Assembly: GCA_946625715.1 (NCBI GenBank)
Contig: CAMOTK010000141.1
Location: forward strand, 1 to 5,165
DNA from: an uncultured Prevotella sp.
GTDB lineage: Bacteria; Bacteroidota; Bacteroidia; Bacteroidales; Bacteroidaceae
Length of the DNA stretch: 5,165 nt
Direction: 5' to 3'
A program made the translations under genes and the position numbers. The notes below the pieces were generated by a model. The model worked only from the letters and a program-made list of their open reading frames with translations, was not told where the DNA came from and did no database searches. Positions within the stretch are counted from its first letter, which is position 1. Each line of letters begins with the position of its first letter. Below are positions 1 to 5,165 of the stretch, one piece after another.

Positions 1-38
1 AAGACATTGCTCAACAACGGTGAGGGATGTCTTTTTTT
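1..38 (+). terminator. Intrinsic terminator of an upstream gene
   Basis: AAGACAT (1-7) pairs perfectly with ATGTCTT (27-33). An inner CTCA/TGAG stem (10-13 with 21-24) closes a 7-nt loop, leaving a small internal mismatch between the two stems. The 3' arm runs into seven T residues (32-38). This is the standard shape of a Rho-independent terminator reading in the + direction. The gene it ends lies left of the window, and the stem may extend beyond the edge. It isolates gene 1 from upstream transcription, so gene 1 should have its own promoter. Confidence 0.8.
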
Positions 39-46
39 CATATTTG
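39..46 (+). promoter_or_regulatory. Weak -7 element candidate upstream of gene 1
   Basis: CATATTTG differs from the Bacteroidota -7 consensus TAnnTTTG only at its first base. A start site 5-7 nt downstream would give a leader of about 18 nt before the ATG at 70. No TTTG-type -33 element is present 19-21 nt upstream, because that stretch lies inside the terminator hairpin. The assignment rests on one box plus the need for a promoter between the terminator and the gene. Confidence 0.35.
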
Positions 47-69
47 AAACAACTTAATACATCACTGAT

Positions 70-1758
70 ATGAAAACAAAACTGATTCTCCTCTCGGCCG
101 CTGCCGGCTTGCTGCTGACAACGTCTTGCTCCAGCAAGCTTGGTGCCCTCTCGGCCGACTATTTCAACGTGACACCCAATCCACTCGAAGCCGAAACCGG
201 CGAAGTGCCCGCAACCATCAACGGACTGTTTCCTGAGAAGTACATGAAGAAGAAGGCCGTGGTCACCGTGACGCCCGAACTGCGCTTCAAGACCGACGCC
301 GGCATTCAGTCGGTGCGCGGCACCAGCGCCACCTTCCAGGGCGAAAAGGTGCTGGGCAACGACCAGACCATCTCCTACCTGCTGGGCGGACGCTACTCGA
401 TGAAGACCAACTTCAAGTATCAGCCCGAGATGCAGCAGTCGGACCTCTATCTCACTTTCGACGCCAAAATCGGCAAGAAGCAGGTGGAAGTGCCCGACGT
501 GAAGGTGGCTACGGGCGTCATCGCCACCTCTGAGCTCTACAAGCAGACGATGACCACCGCCCAGATGGCCACCGCTCAGGACGCCTTCCAGCGCATCACC
601 GAGCAGAAGCTCGACGCCAACATCAAGTTCCTCATCGGTCAGGCTCAGCTGCGCCAGAGCGAGCTGAAGAACAACTCGGTGCAGGAGTTTGTGCGCCTGC
701 TCAACGATATTGCCAAGGACCAGGAAGGCCTGATGCTCAACAACGTCGAGGTGTCGGCCTATGCTTCGCCCGACGGCGGCTACGACATCAACGAGAAGCT
801 GGCTGCCAAGCGCGAGGACGTGACAGGCAAATACGTGTCTGGCGAGATGAAGAAGGCCAAGGCCGACGGACACATCGACACCAAGTACACCGCCGAGGAC
901 TGGGAAGGCTTCCAGGAACTGGTGGCCGCCTCGAACATCCAGGACAAGGACGTCATCCTGCGCGTGCTGTCGATGTATAAGGACCCCGCCGAGCGCGAGG
1001 AGCAAATCAGAAACATCAGCCAGGCCTTCCGCGAACTGGCCGACGGCATCCTGCCCCAGCTGCGCCGCGCCCGCATGACCATCAACTATGCCGTGGTGGG
1101 CCGCGACGACGAACAGATTGTCAGCCAGATGAAGACCGACGCCTCGAAGCTGAGCCTCGAAGAGATGCTCTACGGCGCCACACTCTACGACGACATCGAA
1201 GCACAGGAAGCTGCCTACAAGAAGACCGTGGAGCTTTATCCCAACGATGCCCGCGCCTACAACAACATCGCCATGGCCGAATATGCCCGCGGCAACTACA
1301 GCGCCGCACAGGAGTGGCTGGAGAAGGCTCAGAAGGTGAACGCCAGCCTGCCTGAGACCTATGCCAACCTCGGCATGATGGCCCTGAAGAACGGCAACAT
1401 CGACGCCGCCGAAAACTACATCGGAAAGGCTGGCAATGCCAACGGCATCAACGAAGTGCTGGGCAACCTGCACCTGGCTCAGGGCAAGTATGCACTGGCC
1501 GAGCAGGAACTGAGCCACAGCAACTCGAACAGCGCTGCCCTGGCACAGCTCATGAACAAAGACTATGCCGGCGCCGCCAACACGCTGAGCCGCATTAAGG
1601 ACGGCAACGGCATGACCGACTACCTGAAGGCCCTCGTGGCTGCTCGCACCGGCAAGACTGCCGAGGCTGCCAGCGCCCTGCAGGCGGCCTTCGCCAAGGA
1701 CGCCTCGCTCCGCCAGTATGCAGCCAAGGACCTTGAGCTGAAAGACATTGCCAAATAA
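70..1758 (+). CDS. TPR-repeat lipoprotein with OmpA-like domain
   Basis: Likely an envelope-anchored scaffold or binding protein of 562 residues; its exact function is unknown. Residues 1-20 form a lipoprotein signal peptide ending in LTTSC with Cys20 as lipidation site. No acidic cluster of the surface-export type follows, so a periplasm-facing position is inferred. Residues about 30-150 are beta-rich. Residues about 180-345 resemble the Bacteroidota OmpA-like domain: AYASPDGG (230-237), N241 and R248 fit the N-x2-L-x3-R pattern, followed by a helical insert with EDW (276-278) and a closing ILPQLRRAR strand (327-335). At the position of the OmpA aspartate that binds diaminopimelate there is Ser233, while Arg248 is kept. 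Residues about 361-546 hold roughly six TPR-like helical repeats, the clearest at 395-427 and 428-459. The start is fixed by the signal peptide and an in-frame stop at 55-57. There is no Shine-Dalgarno sequence. Gene 2 follows after 6 bp. Domain class is fairly sure; role is not. Confidence 0.93.
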   Translation: MKTKLILLSAAAGLLLTTSCSSKLGALSADYFNVTPNPLEAETGEVPATINGLFPEKYMKKKAVVTVTPELRFKTDAGIQSVRGTSATFQGEKVLGNDQTISYLLGGRYSMKTNFKYQPEMQQSDLYLTFDAKIGKKQVEVPDVKVATGVIATSELYKQTMTTAQMATAQDAFQRITEQKLDANIKFLIGQAQLRQSELKNNSVQEFVRLLNDIAKDQEGLMLNNVEVSAYASPDGGYDINEKLAAKREDVTGKYVSGEMKKAKADGHIDTKYTAEDWEGFQELVAASNIQDKDVILRVLSMYKDPAEREEQIRNISQAFRELADGILPQLRRARMTINYAVVGRDDEQIVSQMKTDASKLSLEEMLYGATLYDDIEAQEAAYKKTVELYPNDARAYNNIAMAEYARGNYSAAQEWLEKAQKVNASLPETYANLGMMALKNGNIDAAENYIGKAGNANGINEVLGNLHLAQGKYALAEQELSHSNSNSAALAQLMNKDYAGAANTLSRIKDGNGMTDYLKALVAARTGKTAEAASALQAAFAKDASLRQYAAKDLELKDIAK

Positions 1759-1764
1759 ACCGTA

Positions 1765-2760
1765 ATGAAGCAACTCTTCGGATACATCCTCTTCGCCCTG
1801 ATTGTGGTTTCATGCAGTTCGCCCGACGGTTCCTACCGCCTGGAAGGACGCTTCAGAAACTTCAATCAGGGCGAATTGTATCTATACAACGCCGAGAAAG
1901 GCACGAAAGACACCATACAGCTGTTCGACGGGCGCTTTGCCATTGAGCGCAGCATCGAGGACACCGCCGTCTTCGTCATGGTGTTTCCCAACTTCTCCGA
2001 ACTGCCCATCGTGGCCTACCCGGGGGCGAAAATCAAGATGGAAGGCAACGCCTCGCACCTGAAAGAGACCATCATCGAAGGCACCAAGGAGAACGAGATG
2101 CTGACCAACCTGCGACAGAACGCCAACGCGCAAACGCCACCCGAGACGCAGCAGCAGGCCATGGAGATTATCAAGGACGACCCGCTGTCGCCCGTCAGCC
2201 GCTATCTGCTGCGCAAATACTTCATCCAGACCGCCCTGCCCGACTACGACCAGGCCCACCAGGTGCTGCAGCTGATGCTGAAGGAGCAGCCCAACAGTGC
2301 CGAACTGAAGCGCGAAGAGCGCCTGCTGAAGGGACTGAGGCAAACGGCCAGAAACAAGAAGCTGCCCGCCTTCAAGGCCAAGACCATCGACAACACGGCC
2401 GTGAGCAACAGCGCGCTCAAGGGCAAGGCCAACGTGGTCTACATCTGGGCCAACTGGCACTACGAGAGCACCAACATGCAGCGCGAACTACAACGGCTTC
2501 GCAAGCAGTACGGCGAACGGCTGGGCCTGCTGGGCATCTGCCTGGAACCGCTGCAGAAAGACTGCCGCAACACCATCGTGCGCGACTCCATCGGCTGGCC
2601 CACCGTGTGCGACGGCGAGATGTGGCAGACGGCGCTGGCCGAACAGCTGGGCCTGCAGACGTTGCCCGGCAACATTGTCTGCGACGCCTCGGGCCGCATC
2701 GTGGCCAAGAACCTGAGCACGCAAGAGCTGAAAGACCAGCTCGGCAAAATGCTAAAATAA
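1765..2760 (+). CDS. DUF4369-like lipoprotein with cysteine-less thioredoxin-like domain
   Basis: A 331-residue predicted periplasmic lipoprotein. The signal peptide ends in the lipobox VVSC with Cys17. Residues about 23-107 look like DUF4369, a beta domain often found at the N-terminus of Bacteroidota thiol-disulfide oxidoreductases (SYRLEG opening, GELYLYN strand, VAYPGAKIKMEG near the end). A helical linker spans about 108-198. Residues about 199-331 match the TlpA/AhpC-TSA thioredoxin fold: LPAFKAKTID, the strand VVYIWANW (224-231) and the cis-proline region TLPGNIVCD with Pro301. The usual WCxxC site reads W-H-Y-E-S (231-235), so both active-site cysteines are absent (His232, Ser235). 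Four other cysteines (259, 267, 282, 306) are not arranged as CxxC. Classical disulfide exchange is therefore unlikely; a binding or structural role is inferred. The gene starts 6 bp after gene 1 with no terminator between them, so the two are probably one transcript. The frame is intact, which argues against decay. Confidence 0.92.
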   Translation: MKQLFGYILFALIVVSCSSPDGSYRLEGRFRNFNQGELYLYNAEKGTKDTIQLFDGRFAIERSIEDTAVFVMVFPNFSELPIVAYPGAKIKMEGNASHLKETIIEGTKENEMLTNLRQNANAQTPPETQQQAMEIIKDDPLSPVSRYLLRKYFIQTALPDYDQAHQVLQLMLKEQPNSAELKREERLLKGLRQTARNKKLPAFKAKTIDNTAVSNSALKGKANVVYIWANWHYESTNMQRELQRLRKQYGERLGLLGICLEPLQKDCRNTIVRDSIGWPTVCDGEMWQTALAEQLGLQTLPGNIVCDASGRIVAKNLSTQELKDQLGKMLK

Positions 2761-2796
2761 CACCAAACGACCCCCTCTACTAAAAACCAAACCTAC

Positions 2797-5067
2797 ATGA
2801 GACGACTTGTTTTCCTACTTGCATGCTGCACCCTGCTGTGCAACACCAACACCCATGCACGCCAACTGTGGCTGGCGCCAGGCGCCACAGGCAACGGACT
2901 AAGCGAAGCCACACCGGCCGGCGACCCGCTCACCACGATAGAAAGCCTCGTAGCCGGCGACACACTCTGGGTGAAGGGCGGACTCTACGACGACATTCCC
3001 CTCATGATAAACGTGCGCCACTCGGGCACCCGCCACCACCGTATCTGCGTGTTCGGCTACGGCGACGAGCGCGCCGTCTTCGACTTCAAGAACCAGCCCC
3101 ACACGGGCGACGACACGGCCGGACAGTTTCGCGGCGTGCTCATGAACCCGAAGGCCGACTACTGGTACTGGCGCGACATAGACTTCACCCATGCTGCCGA
3201 CAACGGCATGAAGCTTGAAGCCTCCTACTGCGTCATTGAGCGCTGCAACTTCTACCGCAACGGCGACACCGGCCTGCAGCTGGGCTTCGACAAGGACGGC
3301 AACGGCGGCAACAACCGCAACCCGAAGTTCCTCTACGGACGCTACAACCAAATCATCAACTGCGACGCTTACTTCAACTACGACGTGCAGAGCAACGGCG
3401 GCAACGCCGACGGCTTTGCCAACAAGCTATACCCCGGTCCGGGCAATGAGTGGCACGGCGACCGCTGCTGGGGCAACTCCGACGACGGCTGGGACCTGTA
3501 CTATGCCGCCTACCCCTGCCTCATTGAGAACTGCTGGGCCATCTGGAACGGCTATCTCGAAGACGGCTCCATAGGCGTCAACGGCAATGGCTTCAAGCAG
3601 GGTGGCAACAAGCAGGGCGGCGGCAGCTATGGCGCACACGTGTTTCTCAACGATGTGGCCGCCTACAACCTCTACCACGGCTTCGACCAGAACAACCACA
3701 ACGAGGGCAACTGGATTATCAACTGCACGGCCTTTGCCAACAAGCAGGTGAACTTCCGCTTCAACTGCGACGTGGAGATGCTGGGGGGCACCGTGTTCCA
3801 CCTGCGCAACTGTCTGGGCTTCCGCCCGGGCGAGGCCAACCACCGCTTCGGCGACATGTGGCCCGACTCGAAGGCTACCAATTGGCAGGACCTTATGGGC
3901 CTGTCGCCACAATACAACATGGGCAAGGGCACCAACCCCGATACCGGCCAGGAATACAAGCGCCTCTCGGCCAAAGACTGGCCCGACATGGACGGCGAGT
4001 TCGAGGACATTACGCTCGAGACGGCACTCTCGGCCCGTCAGCCCAACGGCGAATTGCCCCTGCGCTTCGCCCGTCTGAAGGCCGGCAGCGTGTTTGTTGA
4101 CAAAGGTGTGGAAATCAAGGACCTCAAGTGCGAGGACATCTTCCAGGAACAATACAAACTGGCCGGCAAGTGGCTCGACGACTATTCGACCACCGTCACA
4201 CTGCCCTACGCCGGCGCAGCACCCGACTACGGGGCCTACGAGCAGGGCATGGAGCGCCCGCCCTTCCAGTTGGCCACGCTGCCCGTGAACGACGGCACGC
4301 TCTTCGACCCCGACGAATACTACACCCACGACGGCAAAGTCTACCAGAAGCGCCTGCTCATAGACGACTATCTCTTCCAGGACACGCAGTTGCCCCAGAC
4401 CATAGCACAGTGGCTCACCGACCAGTCGGCCGCCAACAAGCTGCTGCCCACCTACTACGGCAAGAACGGCACCTATCCGAAGAAGACCGGCGCCCTCTAC
4501 GGCGGTGCCACGCAGGGCGCACTCATGCTGGCCCGCAGCGGCGGCTACGTGGAGTTCAGCGTGCCCAGCCTCAGCCAGATGCACAGCTTCCTCTACGGCG
4601 GCGGCAAGAACAGCCAAGTGAAGGTGCAGTGGAAACAGCAGGGCGAAGCCAACTGGCACGACGGCGAGACCTTCGGCTTCGACCAACGCGTGTTCACGGC
4701 CGACTTTGTGGCCTACGGCGTGCCCGTATCGGTCGACCCCATCGTGGTGCGCATCAGTTCTACGGGCTCGAACGACGTCTACATGACCTCGCTCACGCTC
4801 AACGGCTTTGAAGCGGCCGACCCGCAGGCCGTCGACGCCATCAGCAGCGCAAAGACGCCTGCCGCCGACTGGTTCTTCACCCAGAACGGCGTCATCGTCT
4901 ACGGCGACATGGCCGCCATCCACGTCTACGACCTCAACGGTCGCCAGGTGGCCCAGTCGCAGCTGTCGCAGTTCTGCAACCTCTCGGGCCTCGACAGCGG
5001 CCTCTATGTGGTGAAGGCCACGGCCAAGGATGGCACAGAAAGTTCCATAAAGTTTTTGAGAAAATAA
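2797..5067 (+). CDS. Secreted PL9 polysaccharide lyase with T9SS sorting domain
   Basis: Predicted to cleave pectin-type polymers (polygalacturonate or rhamnogalacturonan I backbone) by calcium-dependent beta-elimination outside the cell. Residues 1-21 are a signal peptide, probably cut after THA (19-21). Residues about 23-485 form a right-handed parallel beta-helix with recurring I-x-N-C-x-A rungs (for example 145-153, 186-192, 243-249, 307-313) and end in a YAGAAPDYGAYE motif (471-482). Asp205 (NADGF), Asp229, Asp230 and Asp233 (NSDDGWD) match the four calcium ligands of Dickeya Pel9A (209, 233, 234, 237) with identical spacing, and Lys267 (NGFKQGG) matches its catalytic Lys273. Residues about 496-672 are an unassigned beta-rich domain. 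Residues about 690-756 are a T9SS type A sorting domain (HVYDLNG, SGLYVVK, basic end KFLRK), so export through the outer membrane by the Por system is inferred. PL9 also includes rhamnogalacturonan lyases such as BT4170, so the substrate is uncertain. The gene follows gene 2 by 36 bp, without a clear promoter or Shine-Dalgarno sequence. Confidence 0.95.
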   Translation: MRRLVFLLACCTLLCNTNTHARQLWLAPGATGNGLSEATPAGDPLTTIESLVAGDTLWVKGGLYDDIPLMINVRHSGTRHHRICVFGYGDERAVFDFKNQPHTGDDTAGQFRGVLMNPKADYWYWRDIDFTHAADNGMKLEASYCVIERCNFYRNGDTGLQLGFDKDGNGGNNRNPKFLYGRYNQIINCDAYFNYDVQSNGGNADGFANKLYPGPGNEWHGDRCWGNSDDGWDLYYAAYPCLIENCWAIWNGYLEDGSIGVNGNGFKQGGNKQGGGSYGAHVFLNDVAAYNLYHGFDQNNHNEGNWIINCTAFANKQVNFRFNCDVEMLGGTVFHLRNCLGFRPGEANHRFGDMWPDSKATNWQDLMGLSPQYNMGKGTNPDTGQEYKRLSAKDWPDMDGEFEDITLETALSARQPNGELPLRFARLKAGSVFVDKGVEIKDLKCEDIFQEQYKLAGKWLDDYSTTVTLPYAGAAPDYGAYEQGMERPPFQLATLPVNDGTLFDPDEYYTHDGKVYQKRLLIDDYLFQDTQLPQTIAQWLTDQSAANKLLPTYYGKNGTYPKKTGALYGGATQGALMLARSGGYVEFSVPSLSQMHSFLYGGGKNSQVKVQWKQQGEANWHDGETFGFDQRVFTADFVAYGVPVSVDPIVVRISSTGSNDVYMTSLTLNGFEAADPQAVDAISSAKTPAADWFFTQNGVIVYGDMAAIHVYDLNGRQVAQSQLSQFCNLSGLDSGLYVVKATAKDGTESSIKFLRK

Positions 5068-5075
5068 ATAGCACC

Positions 5076-5095
5076 AAGCGCCCCCCGCTTTTGTT
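5076..5095 (+). terminator. Weak intrinsic terminator candidate after the lyase gene
   Basis: AAGCG (5076-5080) pairs with CGCTT (5086-5090) around a five-C loop, and the 3' arm leads into TTTTGTT (5089-5095). It sits 8 nt after the stop codon at 5065-5067, where a terminator would be expected. The stem is only five base pairs and the T-run is broken by a G, so termination may be partial. Confidence 0.5.
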
Positions 5096-5108
5096 GCCCT
5101 TTCCCCTC

Positions 5109-5136
5109 AATTTTGTCAAGAAAAACTGCCAAAATT
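5109..5136. repeat. AT-rich 7-bp inverted repeat downstream of the lyase gene
   Basis: AATTTTG (5109-5115) and CAAAATT (5130-5136) are perfect reverse complements separated by 14 nt. It could be an operator-like site for the next gene, a weak hairpin near the transcript end, or chance in an AT-rich spacer. The gene to the right lies outside the window, so its role cannot be judged. The rest of the 98-base tail (5068-5165) shows no coding sequence. Confidence 0.3.
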
Positions 5137-5165
5137 TAACACTTCCGGACCGAGCATTCTAGAAA

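Noticed and set aside
1742..1751. AAGACATTGC at the end of gene 1 matches the first ten bases of the window
   Set aside because: A single 10-base match, one copy in coding sequence and the other in a terminator arm, with no extended similarity; most likely chance.
1882..2460. 192-codon open frame on the - strand, opposite gene 2
   Set aside because: Same codon-aligned antisense shadow effect; the translation is rich in Val, Leu, Gly and His, with no signal peptide or motif, and lies wholly inside a well-supported gene.
4128..4811. 227-codon open frame on the + strand in another frame of the lyase gene
   Set aside because: The product is Arg/His-rich, as expected from reading G+C-rich codons out of frame, and it overlaps the conserved lyase frame completely.
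3427..4923. 498-codon open frame on the - strand, opposite the lyase gene
   Set aside because: It is codon-aligned with the lyase frame, so its stops could only come from sense codons TTA, CTA and TCA, which this G+C-rich gene avoids. The translation is a low-complexity run of Val, Ala, Gly and His with no domain.
5112..5147. Possible promoter with TTTG at 5112-5115
   Set aside because: At the required 19-21 nt spacing the sequence reads TAACACTT, which does not fit TAnnTTTG.
5157..5164. TTCTAGAA palindrome at the right edge
   Set aside because: An 8-base palindrome is too short to interpret and its flanks do not extend the symmetry.

Overview
The window comes from a G+C-rich member of the Bacteroidota, most likely a Bacteroidales species of the Prevotellaceae type. 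The evidence is a C-terminal type IX secretion (T9SS) sorting domain, two lipoproteins with Bacteroidota-style signal peptides, a DUF4369-like/thioredoxin-fold lipoprotein, an OmpA-like domain of the form typical of this phylum, and A-rich leaders without Shine-Dalgarno sequences. The genus assignment is inference. The third codon position is strongly C/G, and this also explains the long antisense open frames. No tRNA, rRNA, CRISPR array, insertion sequence or phage gene was seen.

Layout: three genes, all on the + strand. Positions 1-38 hold the intrinsic terminator of an unseen upstream gene, followed at once by a weak promoter candidate. Gene 1 (70-1758) encodes a 562-residue lipoprotein with a beta-rich N-terminus, an OmpA-like domain and about six TPR-like repeats. 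Gene 2 (1765-2760) starts 6 bp later. It encodes a 331-residue lipoprotein with a DUF4369-like N-terminus and a thioredoxin/TlpA-like C-terminus whose CxxC motif is replaced by HYES. Gene 3 (2797-5067) follows after 36 bp and encodes a 756-residue secreted polysaccharide lyase of family PL9, with all four calcium-binding aspartates and the catalytic lysine present, an unassigned beta-rich domain and a T9SS sorting domain. A weak hairpin/T-run terminator candidate and an AT-rich inverted repeat lie in the last 98 bases.

How the genes fit together: genes 1 and 2 are almost certainly co-transcribed and look like a cell-envelope pair. Gene 3 is a secreted enzyme for pectin-type polymers. No SusC/SusD pair, sugar transporter or regulator is visible, so membership of a polysaccharide utilization locus cannot be shown from this window. 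Most of the content fits known families. The parts most worth a second look are the cysteine-less thioredoxin domain, the altered peptidoglycan-binding site in the OmpA-like domain, and the unassigned domain of the lyase. I do not see a clearly new multi-gene system.
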